Assembly (NCBI GenBank): GCA_964497475.1
Contig: CAZCDM010000141.1
Coordinates: 1-6,262, forward strand
Direction of reading: 5' to 3'
Source of the DNA: CAZCDM01 sp964497475
GTDB lineage: Bacteria > Planctomycetota > Phycisphaerae > SM23-33
DNA: 6,262 nucleotides
Shown here: positions 1 through 5,242 of the stretch, one piece after another
Layout of the letters: the number at the start of each line of letters is the position of its first letter
How positions within the stretch are numbered: position 1 is the stretch's first letter
The notes under the pieces: model-generated
Told to the model about the DNA's origin: nothing
Seen by the model: the letters and a program-made list of their open reading frames with translations, nothing else
The model's database searches: none
Made by a program: the position numbers and the translations under genes

Positions 1-82
1 TACTGGCCCGGCCAACGCGCCGCCTGATCCGCCGCCCCCAATTTATGTCGCACACAACAGGTTCCATAGTACGGTTTTTTTG
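1..82. other. Unassigned sequence at the window edge
   Basis: I see no coding region, RNA gene or convincing repeat here. It contains a run of seven T at 75-81, but the bases just before it do not form a strong G+C-rich stem, so I do not call a terminator for an upstream gene. It is presumably intergenic DNA upstream of the thrS promoter; the upstream gene lies outside the window. Confidence 0.5.
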
Positions 83-117
83 TGGACTCCGCCGCCCCAG
101 CGGATAAAATGACAAGA
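83..117 (+). promoter_or_regulatory. Candidate sigma70-type promoter of thrS
   Basis: A -35-like TGGACT (83-88, 4 of 6 to TTGACA) is separated by 16 nt from a -10-like TAAAAT (105-110, 5 of 6 to TATAAT). This predicts transcription starting near 117, giving a leader of about 165 nt before the thrS ATG. Support comes from position: the long leader hairpin begins only a few bases after the predicted start, as expected for a structured 5' UTR. The A+T-rich -10 also stands out in G+C-rich surroundings. It was judged by eye only. Confidence 0.45.
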
Positions 118-123
118 GCATGA

Positions 124-213
124 CCCGACAGGCTACGACAACGACGACTACATGCTGACCGCCCGGGTGGGACCAACCCGAGCGGAGCAATCGTCGTATG
201 CCCAGCCTGCGGG
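124..213 (+). promoter_or_regulatory. Long structured RNA hairpin in the thrS leader
   Basis: Six successive helices share one axis. CCCG 124-127 pairs with 210-213, and after a bulged A128, CAGGCT 129-134 pairs with 204-209. ACGACGA 141-147 pairs with TCGTCGT 191-197. GCT 154-156 pairs with 186-188, CCGC 159-162 with 182-185, and CGGGT 164-168 with 176-180. That is 29 Watson-Crick pairs, interrupted by a 6x6 internal loop (135-140/198-203), a 6x2 loop (148-153/189-190), a GA bulge and a C.A mismatch, closed by loop GGGACCA (169-175). It sits between the predicted transcription start and thrS and ends 58 nt before the thrS Shine-Dalgarno. ThrRS represses its own translation through a structured leader in E. 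coli, so an autoregulatory role is plausible. It matches no family I recognise and may be a separate small RNA. Confidence 0.55.
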
Positions 214-282
214 CCTGTGCATTTCTTCGGCGATTCGCCTCCCCGGTACTCCCCGCCCCGGCCATACCTACGGAGAGAAACC

Positions 283-2499
283 ATGAGCGTTACCGCCATT
301 CTGCCCGACGGCACGAGCAAAGAGTTCGATTCCGGCGCATCGGCCCGGACGGTGGCTGAGTCGATATCGGCCGGCCTGGCGCGAGCGGCCGTCGCTGCCC
401 GCGTTGACGGCGATCTGACCGACCTCGACCGGCCCATCCCCGACGGCAAGCACGAGGTCCAACTGCTGACCGACCGCGATGACGAGGCACTCGAAGTGCT
501 TCGCCACACGGCCGCACACATCATGGCCCAGGCCGTCTGCCGCCTCTACGGCCCCGGCGTGCAGTACACCATCGGCCCGGCCCTGACCGACGACTTCCAG
601 TACGGCTTCTACTACGACTTCGACCTGCCGGAGGGCAAGAGCATCTCCGCCGACGACCTCGAAGCCATCGAAGCCGAGATGAAGAAAATCGTCAGCGAAA
701 AACTCCCCCTCCAGCGGAACGAGATGGACGTCGACGCTGCCAAGGCACGCATGACCGAACTCGGCCAGCAGTACAAGATCGAAATGATCGACGACATGCT
801 CGCCGGCGAGCCGGCCACCGCCTTGAGCTTCTACGGCCAGGGCGACTTCCTCGATATGTGTCGAGGCCCGCACCTGCCCGACACCGGCAAGCTCGGCAAG
901 GCCTTCAAACTGCTCAGCGTAGCCGGGGCCTACTGGCGCGGCGACGAATCCAAGGCCATGCTCACCCGCATCTACGGCGTGGCCTTTTTTGACAACAAGC
1001 AGCTCGCCGCCCACCTCGAGCGCGTCGAGGAAGCCCGCAAACGCGACCACCGCCTCCTCGGCAAGCAGCTCGAGCTGTTCCTGCTGGACGAGAAGGTCGG
1101 CCCGGGCATGGCCCTGTGGCTGCCCAAGGGCGCCATCCTCCGACACGAGCTGGAATCCTGGCTGCGGGGACACCTGACGGCCAACGGCTACCAGATGGTC
1201 AACACCCCCCACATCGGGCGGCTGGACCTCTGGCAGACCAGCGGACACTACCCCTACTACCGCGACTCGCAGTTCCCGGCGATGTTCCGCAGCCCGGCCT
1301 TCGCGGCCCTGGGCGCCCTGTGGGATGCCCTCCACCTCGACGAACCAGCCCGACGCATCGAGCAGTTCCGCCGCATGCAGGCCGTCCTCAACGACCTCAA
1401 CCCGGAGATGGCCTCGGAGCTGCTGGCCGATGGTGCCATCGCCGACGAGATCATCCGCGACAACCCGGACGACCTGGAACACCGCATCAACGAAATCATC
1501 CGCCACCACGTCCATTCCGACGCGGCCGGGTTCCTGCTCAAGCCGATGAACTGCCCCTTCCACGTGCAGATCTACGCCCACAAGCAACGGTCCTACCGCG
1601 AGCTGCCCCTGCGGCTGGCCGAGTTCGGGCAGGTCTACCGCTGGGAACAGTCCGGCGAGCTCAACGGCCTGACGCGCGTGCGAGGCTTCTGCCAGGACGA
1701 CGCCCACATCTTCTGCACGCCCGAGCAGGTCGAGCAGGAAATCGCAAGCTGCGTCGACCTGGTCAAGCTCGTGCTCGGCACGCTGGGCCTGAGCGACTAC
1801 CGCGTACGCATCGGCCTGCGCGACCCGGACAGCGACAAGTACGTCGGCCAGGCCGAGCACTGGGCCCAGGCCGAGGAAAACATCCGCCACGTCGTGAAGA
1901 ACTCCGGCATGGACTACACCGAGGAAACCGGCGAGGCCGCGTTTTACGGCCCGAAGATCGACTTCCTCGTGACCGACTGCATCGGGCGGCAGTGGCAGCT
2001 CGGCACGGTGCAGGTCGATTACAACCTGCCCGAGCGGTTCGGCCTGGAGTACGTCGGGGCCGACAACCAGACCCATCGGCCGGTGATGATCCACCGGGCA
2101 CCGTTCGGCAGCCTCGAGCGATTCATCGGCATCCTGATCGAACACTTCGGCGGGGCGTTTCCCGTTTGGCTCTCGCCGGTGCAGGCGGCCGTCCTGCCCG
2201 TCAGCGACAAATACAACGACTACGCCGCAACGGTCGAACAGGCACTGGCCGATAAGGGCCTCCGCGTCGAGCTCGACGACTCGCCCGACAAGGTCGGCGC
2301 GAAGATCCGCCGGGCCACGCTGGCCAAGGTGCCCTACATGCTGATCGTCGGCGAGCGGGAGGCCGATGCAGGCACGGTCGCCCTCCGCGAGCGGACCGAA
2401 GGCGACCTCGGCACGGTGTCGATCGAATCGGCCGCCGCCGCCCTGGCCAACGAGCGCGACACCCGCGGCGAGCAAACCGTCAAAGCCGCCATGGGGTGA
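283..2499 (+). CDS. thrS: Threonine--tRNA ligase with a 77-residue insertion
   Basis: Cytoplasmic class II synthetase that charges tRNA-Thr and clears mischarged Ser-tRNA-Thr. It is 738 aa, against 642 in E. coli. Domains: TGS (about 1-62); editing domain (about 65-240) with its H75xxxH79 and C193/H197 quartet; class II core (about 255-625); anticodon-binding domain (about 628-725). Zinc ligands C424, H475 and H604, the threonine-contacting D473, motif 2 R453 and motif 3 R613 all keep the relative spacing or context of the E. coli residues. The oddity is an insertion of about 77 residues (about 336-412) between the SGHYPYY segment and the zinc cysteine, rich in predicted helix and charge. I chose the start at 283 because GGAG at 272-275 lies 7 nt upstream and the TGS domain begins at once. 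The 22 extra residues from an upstream ATG at 217 are proline/arginine-rich and lack family resemblance. First gene of the cluster, preceded by a structured leader. Confidence 0.97.
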   Translation: MSVTAILPDGTSKEFDSGASARTVAESISAGLARAAVAARVDGDLTDLDRPIPDGKHEVQLLTDRDDEALEVLRHTAAHIMAQAVCRLYGPGVQYTIGPALTDDFQYGFYYDFDLPEGKSISADDLEAIEAEMKKIVSEKLPLQRNEMDVDAAKARMTELGQQYKIEMIDDMLAGEPATALSFYGQGDFLDMCRGPHLPDTGKLGKAFKLLSVAGAYWRGDESKAMLTRIYGVAFFDNKQLAAHLERVEEARKRDHRLLGKQLELFLLDEKVGPGMALWLPKGAILRHELESWLRGHLTANGYQMVNTPHIGRLDLWQTSGHYPYYRDSQFPAMFRSPAFAALGALWDALHLDEPARRIEQFRRMQAVLNDLNPEMASELLADGAIADEIIRDNPDDLEHRINEIIRHHVHSDAAGFLLKPMNCPFHVQIYAHKQRSYRELPLRLAEFGQVYRWEQSGELNGLTRVRGFCQDDAHIFCTPEQVEQEIASCVDLVKLVLGTLGLSDYRVRIGLRDPDSDKYVGQAEHWAQAEENIRHVVKNSGMDYTEETGEAAFYGPKIDFLVTDCIGRQWQLGTVQVDYNLPERFGLEYVGADNQTHRPVMIHRAPFGSLERFIGILIEHFGGAFPVWLSPVQAAVLPVSDKYNDYAATVEQALADKGLRVELDDSPDKVGAKIRRATLAKVPYMLIVGEREADAGTVALRERTEGDLGTVSIESAAAALANERDTRGEQTVKAAMG

Positions 2500-2522
2500 A
2501 TCCGAATATAGGTATAGCATTG

Positions 2523-2619
2523 TGTCACCCTGAGCGTAGCCGCTGTCGCCCTGGCCGGCGAGCGGCGCAGCCGAAGGGTCTTTCCGTGGAAAGATTCTTC
2601 GCTTTCGCTCAGAATGACA
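2523..2619. repeat. REP/MITE-like palindromic element with a nested palindrome
   Basis: The outer arms TGTCACCCTGAGCG (2523-2536) and CGCTCAGAATGACA (2606-2619) are complementary at 12 of 14 positions. Near the centre TCTTTCC (2579-2585) faces GGAAAGA (2588-2594). The left arm carries 31 extra bases, bounded by AGCCG at 2538-2542 and 2569-2573, that form their own hairpin: GCCGC (2539-2543) plus TCGCC (2546-2550) against GGCGA plus GCGGC (2557-2566), with a TG bulge and a 6-nt loop. From memory, 'TGTCATTCTGAGCG' palindromes are widespread between genes in several phyla; this is recall, not a search. No coding capacity is visible. The hairpin could also help end thrS transcripts, but only a short T run (2624-2627) follows. 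Confidence 0.6.
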
Positions 2620-2663
2620 GGCCTTTTCGTAGTTCGGGATAGACCACCGGCCGCAATTGGGTA

Positions 2664-2693
2664 TTGACCCGGGCGGGGTGGATGACAATAAAT
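2664..2693 (+). promoter_or_regulatory. Weak candidate promoter for infC
   Basis: TTGACC (2664-2669, 5 of 6 to the -35 consensus) is followed after 18 nt by ATAAAT (2688-2693, only 3 of 6 to the -10 consensus) inside the A+T-rich patch ACAATAAATAG. The position just downstream of the palindromic element would give infC a short leader containing the 2713-2744 hairpin. The -10 match is poor, so infC may instead depend on read-through from thrS. Confidence 0.25.
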
Positions 2694-2712
2694 AGAGAAC
2701 CCGCTGCAGCAA

Positions 2713-2744
2713 GTCGGCCGACCGGCCGGGGCGTTGCGGCCGAC
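2713..2744 (+). promoter_or_regulatory. Leader hairpin just upstream of the infC ribosome binding site
   Basis: GTCGGCCG (2713-2720) and CGGCCGAC (2737-2744) form a perfect 8-bp stem around a 16-nt G+C-rich loop. The stem ends 7 nt before the Shine-Dalgarno AAGGAG (2752-2757), so it could affect ribosome access. CGGCCG is self-complementary and the loop holds another GGCC, so alternative pairings are possible. The pairing is visible in the sequence; the role is inference. Confidence 0.35.
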
Positions 2745-2751
2745 CTACCGT

Positions 2752-2757
2752 AAGGAG
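2752..2757 (+). promoter_or_regulatory. Ribosome binding site that fixes the infC start at AUC
   Basis: AAGGAG is a strong Shine-Dalgarno sequence. It lies 7 nt before ATC at 2765-2767 but 25 nt before the next in-frame conventional start, GTG at 2783. Only the ATC has normal spacing. Confidence 0.75.
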
Positions 2758-2764
2758 ACTGACC

Positions 2765-3340
2765 ATCGCCAGCGATTTACGTGTGAACAACCGCATCCGC
2801 ATTTCTCCCATCCGCCTGATCGATGAAGACCAGGAGCAGGTGGGCATCGTGGATACCAAAGAGGCCCTCCAGCGTGCCCAGGCGGCCGGGCTGGACCTCG
2901 TCGAGGTCGCCCCTGGGGCGCGTCCGCCGGTCTGCCGGATCATGGACTACGGCAAGCACAAGTACGCCCAGAAGAAGAAAGATCGCAAGGCCCGTGCCCA
3001 GCGACACGAGCAGGAGCTCAAGGAAATCCGCATCCGCACGCCCAAGATCGGCCAGCACGATCTGGAGATCAAAATCAGCCATGCCCGCGAATTCCTCGAA
3101 CGCGGCGACCGGGTGCAGTTCTCGCTCCGCTACCGAGGTCGCGAGCTGGCCCACAAGGAAGAAGGCCAAAAGGTCTTCGAGAAGATCAAACAGGGCCTTG
3201 CCGACGTTTCCAAGGTCGACCGGGACTTCCGCTTCGAGGGTCGCCGACTGACGATGGCTCTGGCACCGGCCCGCAAGGCCGAGCCCAAAAAGAGCGATGA
3301 CGCCGACGCGCCCGACGCATCGGAATCCAACGCGAGCTGA
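2765..3340 (+). CDS. infC: Translation initiation factor IF-3, AUC start codon
   Basis: IF3 binds the 30S subunit, keeps it apart from 50S and checks the start codon and initiator tRNA. The 191-aa product has the two-domain layout: N-domain about 6-75 with the signature CRIMDYGKHKY at 57-67; a lysine/arginine/glutamine-rich linker about 68-86; C-domain about 88-168 including RYRGREL at about 122-128. A poorly conserved tail of about 23 residues, ending acidic and serine-rich, follows; E. coli IF3 is 180 aa. I place the start at ATC 2765 because AAGGAG lies 7 nt upstream and the added residues (initiator Met, then ASDLR before VNNRIR) look like a normal IF3 N-terminus. The GTG at 2783 has no spaced Shine-Dalgarno. 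Rare AUU/AUC starts are known for infC in E. coli and Myxococcus, where IF3 discriminates against its own start codon and so limits its synthesis. A terminator-like hairpin follows. Confidence 0.93.
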   Translation: MASDLRVNNRIRISPIRLIDEDQEQVGIVDTKEALQRAQAAGLDLVEVAPGARPPVCRIMDYGKHKYAQKKKDRKARAQRHEQELKEIRIRTPKIGQHDLEIKISHAREFLERGDRVQFSLRYRGRELAHKEEGQKVFEKIKQGLADVSKVDRDFRFEGRRLTMALAPARKAEPKKSDDADAPDASESNAS

Positions 3341-3368
3341 CCCGTCGGTCAGGCCGCTGCGAACACCA

Positions 3369-3409
3369 CCCCCTGCCGGATAACTTTTTCCGGCGGGGGG
3401 TTTACATTT
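3369..3409 (+). terminator. Intrinsic terminator or attenuator after infC
   Basis: CCCCCTGCCGGA (3369-3380) pairs with TCCGGCGGGGGG (3389-3400) over 12 bp with a single T.G wobble, closing an 8-nt loop (TAACTTTT). The tail TTTACATTT (3401-3409) is T-rich but interrupted, so release may be partial. It starts 28 nt after the infC stop and lies directly before a promoter, as expected for a boundary between two transcripts that allows some read-through. Confidence 0.65.
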
Positions 3410-3435
3410 CCTCGCCGGGCGGTACAATGCATGGC
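3401..3435 (+). promoter_or_regulatory. Sigma70-type promoter of rpmI-rplT-pheS
   Basis: TTTACA (3401-3406, 5 of 6 to TTGACA), a 16-nt spacer and TACAAT (3423-3428, 5 of 6 to TATAAT) predict a start near 3435 and a leader of about 74 nt before rpmI. The -35 box coincides with the T-tail of the preceding terminator hairpin. This is the best + strand promoter match I found in the window. Confidence 0.65.
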
Positions 3436-3474
3436 TCTGTACCTGTGGCAGAGCGATCGGCCGATGGCAGGCCG
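3434..3474 (+). promoter_or_regulatory. Tandem hairpins in the rpmI leader, possible L20 operator
   Basis: GCTCTG (3434-3439) pairs with CAGAGC (3449-3454) around loop TACCTGTGG. CGGCC (3458-3462) pairs with GGCCG (3470-3474) around loop GATGGCA. They occupy nearly the whole start of the predicted transcript. In E. coli L20 represses rpmI-rplT translation by binding leader structures that mimic its 23S rRNA site, and Firmicutes carry a different L20 leader upstream of infC. Function here is inferred from position and from the matching loop in the rplT leader. Confidence 0.35.
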
Positions 3475-3508
3475 GCCACTAACCCATGCAGCAGACTGCG
3501 AGATACCC

Positions 3509-3703
3509 ATGCCCAAAATGAAAACAAGCAAAGCTGTCGCCAAGCGCGTCAAGGTCACCGGTCGAGGCAAAGTTGTCCGCTATTCCCCCGGCTCGGGCCA
3601 CCTTAAAAGCCGCAAAACCAGCAAGCAGCTTCAGGCGTTCCGCAAACCCAAGAAGCTCAGCAAAACCTTTTCCAGGCACGCCAAACGACTGTTAGGTCAG
3701 TAA
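3509..3703 (+). CDS. rpmI: Large ribosomal subunit protein bL35
   Basis: A small, very basic protein of the 50S subunit, 64 aa against 65 in E. coli. It starts with the family hallmark MPKMKTSKAVAKR and continues with VTGRGKVVR and a lysine/arginine-rich C-terminal half. In-frame ATGs upstream (3431, 3464) would add 15-26 residues unlike L35, and 3431 lies just after the promoter -10 box, before the predicted transcript start. I therefore use 3509, where the protein begins as expected. The ribosome binding site is weak (GAG at 3500-3502), which would suit translational control by the leader hairpins. The gene is followed by rplT after 96 nt, the usual L35-L20 pairing. Confidence 0.96.
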   Translation: MPKMKTSKAVAKRVKVTGRGKVVRYSPGSGHLKSRKTSKQLQAFRKPKKLSKTFSRHAKRLLGQ

Positions 3704-3735
3704 ACCGCTGGTCCGATGGGAGCCCGACAGGGCGC

Positions 3736-3754
3736 CGCGGGTACCTGGCCCGCG
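3736..3754 (+). promoter_or_regulatory. Hairpin in the rpmI-rplT spacer with an L35-leader-like loop
   Basis: CGCGGG (3736-3741) pairs with CCCGCG (3749-3754) around loop TACCTGG. The loop is almost the same as TACCTGTGG in the rpmI leader hairpin. The spacer also contains CCGATGGGAG (3713-3722), resembling CCGATGGCAG (3461-3470) beside the rpmI hairpin. It may be a second binding site for the same regulator, or a coincidence in G+C-rich sequence. Confidence 0.3.
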
Positions 3755-3799
3755 TGAGCAACATCCGCAAGGAGCCCATCGACCGCCAAGGAGAGCACC

Positions 3800-4156
3800 A
3801 TGCCCCGCGTACGAAAAGGCTCTGCCCGCAAGCAGAAGCACAAAAAAGTCCTCAAAGCCGCCCGCGGCTACCAGGGGAGCAATTCCCGCCGGTACCGCCT
3901 GGCCAAGGAAAAGACCTTCCGCGCCGGCGTCTTCGCCACGCGCGACCGCCGACGCCGCAAACGCGACTTCCGGCGCCTGTGGATCACCCGCATTTCCGCG
4001 GCGTGCAAGCAGCGAGGCCTGCGGTACAGCCAGCTCATGGAAGGCCTGTTCAATAACGACATCGACCTGAACCGCAAGATGCTCGCCGAAATCGCCGTGG
4101 ACGACCCGGCCGCCTTCGACGAAATCTGCCAAGCCGCCGGTCTCCAGGCTGCATAA
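3800..4156 (+). CDS. rplT: Large ribosomal subunit protein bL20
   Basis: L20 binds 23S rRNA early in 50S assembly and, in E. coli and Bacillus, also represses its own operon through leader RNA. The 118-aa length is normal for the family. The N-terminal half (1-60) is the extended, highly basic rRNA-binding tail with ARGYQGSNSRRYRLAKE at 20-36 and RDRRRRKRDFRRLWITRI at about 48-65. The globular C-terminal domain (about 60-118) contains RYSQLMEGL and DLNRKMLAEIAV. The start is clear: AAGGAG (3788-3793) lies 6 nt before the ATG. It lies between rpmI (96-nt spacer with a hairpin) and pheS (27 nt downstream), probably on one transcript. Confidence 0.98.
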   Translation: MPRVRKGSARKQKHKKVLKAARGYQGSNSRRYRLAKEKTFRAGVFATRDRRRRKRDFRRLWITRISAACKQRGLRYSQLMEGLFNNDIDLNRKMLAEIAVDDPAAFDEICQAAGLQAA

Positions 4157-4183
4157 GCACCCCCCCCACCAACCGAGGTCGGC

Positions 4184-5200
4184 ATGTCTGACGTGGATGA
4201 TCTCCAGACGATCCGCACCGAGGCCCTGGACAAACTCCAGGCCATCACCGATGCCGATGCGCTCGAACAGTGGCGCATCGAGTACCTCGGCTCCAAGGGG
4301 CTCGTCAAAGACACCCTCGCCCGCATCAAGGACGTACCCAAAGAGCAAAAGGCCGCCTACGGCAAGGGCGCCAACGAACTGAAACGCTTTCTGCTGGCTG
4401 CCTTTGAAAAGCGAAAGGCCGCCCTCGCCACACCGGCCGCAGCCGCCGGGCCGATCGAAGACGTTACCCTGCCCGGCCGAAAGCCCCGCATCGGCCATCT
4501 GCACATCATCACGCAGACCATCCAGGAGCTGTGCGATATCTTCGGCCGCATGGGCTTCGAGGTGGTCTACGGCCCGGAGGTCGAGGACGAGCAGCACAAC
4601 TTCATCGACCTGAACATCCCCGCCGAGCACCCGGCCCGCGACCCGCTCGATAATTTCTACCTCGACGTCGCCCGCTGCAGCACCGCCGGCCAGGCCATGC
4701 TCCGCAGCCAGACCTCCACCGTCCAGATCCGCACCATGGAAGACTCGACCCCGCCGGTCCGCGTCGTGGCCCCCGGGCGGGTGTACCGGCCGGACACGGT
4801 CGACGCGACCCACAGCTTCATGTTCCACCAGATCGAGGGGCTCTACGTCGACGAGGGCGTGACGATGATCGACTTGAAGACCTGCGTCGACCAGTTCTGC
4901 AAAGCCTACTTCGGCGAGCAGGTCCGCACCCGCTTCCGCCCGAGCTTCTTCCCCTTCACCGAACCGTCGGCCGAGGTCGACCTGGAATTCCACATGCCCG
5001 ACGGCTCGACGAAATGGATCGAGCTCGGCGGCTGCGGCATGGTCGACCCCAACGTCCTGCAAGCCGTCAACGTCGATCCCGAACGCTACACCGGCTGGGC
5101 GTTCGGCCTGGGTATCGAGCGGATGGTCATGCGGAAGCATGCCATCGCCGACATCCGCGAACTCTTCGAATCCGACGTCCGCTTCCTCGCGCAGTTCTGA
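4184..5200 (+). CDS. pheS: Phenylalanine--tRNA ligase alpha subunit
   Basis: Catalytic subunit of the (alpha beta)2 class II synthetase that charges tRNA-Phe in the cytoplasm. It is 338 aa, against 327 in E. coli. An N-terminal coiled-coil arm (about 1-85), which contacts tRNA in known structures, leads through an alanine-rich linker to the catalytic domain (about 100-338). Visible family segments are GPEVEDEQHNF at 130-140 (motif 1), TSTVQIRTM at 177-185, FHQIEGLYVDEG at 214-225 and RPSFFPFTEPSAEVD at 252-266 (motif 2 region and substrate pocket), and GLGIERMVM at 308-316 (motif 3), ending ESDVRFLAQF. The ATG has a modest GAGG 5 nt upstream and lies 27 nt after rplT, across a run of C, suggesting cotranscription. 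pheT does not follow; the next gene faces the other way, so the beta subunit must come from another locus. Confidence 0.97.
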   Translation: MSDVDDLQTIRTEALDKLQAITDADALEQWRIEYLGSKGLVKDTLARIKDVPKEQKAAYGKGANELKRFLLAAFEKRKAALATPAAAAGPIEDVTLPGRKPRIGHLHIITQTIQELCDIFGRMGFEVVYGPEVEDEQHNFIDLNIPAEHPARDPLDNFYLDVARCSTAGQAMLRSQTSTVQIRTMEDSTPPVRVVAPGRVYRPDTVDATHSFMFHQIEGLYVDEGVTMIDLKTCVDQFCKAYFGEQVRTRFRPSFFPFTEPSAEVDLEFHMPDGSTKWIELGGCGMVDPNVLQAVNVDPERYTGWAFGLGIERMVMRKHAIADIRELFESDVRFLAQF

Positions 5201-5202
5201 CC

Positions 5203-5242
5203 CCCCTGCCCCGGCCGATGGTGTTTACAGCTTCGGCAGGGG
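5203..5242. terminator. Inverted repeat across the convergent pheS / glycosyltransferase ends
   Basis: CCCCTGCC (5203-5210) and GGCAGGGG (5235-5242) are perfect complements around a 24-nt loop that contains the glycosyltransferase stop codon. The location between converging genes suits a shared terminator, but the loop is long and no T-run follows on either strand. The right arm also encodes the C-terminal PLP of the glycosyltransferase. Confidence 0.3.

Noticed and set aside
71..81. Intrinsic terminator at a seven-T run
   Set aside because: No stable G+C-rich stem lies directly before the T run.
159..185. T-box riboswitch, suggested by GGGTGGGACC resembling the T-box core GGGTGGNACC
   Set aside because: The matching bases are locked in the apical stem and loop of the leader hairpin. 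No Stem I or specifier loop is visible upstream, and no terminator/antiterminator pair follows.
217..282. 22-residue N-terminal extension of ThrRS from ATG 217
   Set aside because: The extension is proline/arginine-rich and precedes a TGS domain that normally begins the protein. ATG 283 has the properly spaced GGAG.
1116..2255. 379-codon + strand open frame within thrS
   Set aside because: Out-of-frame shadow of thrS; the translation is arginine/proline/alanine-rich without family features.
268..2943. Very long open frame (891 codons) on the - strand opposite thrS
   Set aside because: It mirrors the codon pattern of thrS in G+C-rich DNA. The translation is low-complexity (V, G, A, D, L rich) with no recognisable domain, and it overlaps thrS and the infC start.
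3431..3508. 26-residue N-terminal extension of L35 from ATG 3431
   Set aside because: It begins within 3 nt of the promoter -10 box, before the predicted transcript start. L35 proteins start at MPK as at 3509, and the added residues overlap the leader hairpins.
3692..5140. 482-codon open frame on the - strand opposite rplT and pheS
   Set aside because: Same shadow effect: valine/glycine/aspartate-rich translation, no domain, fully covered by genes with clear family identity.
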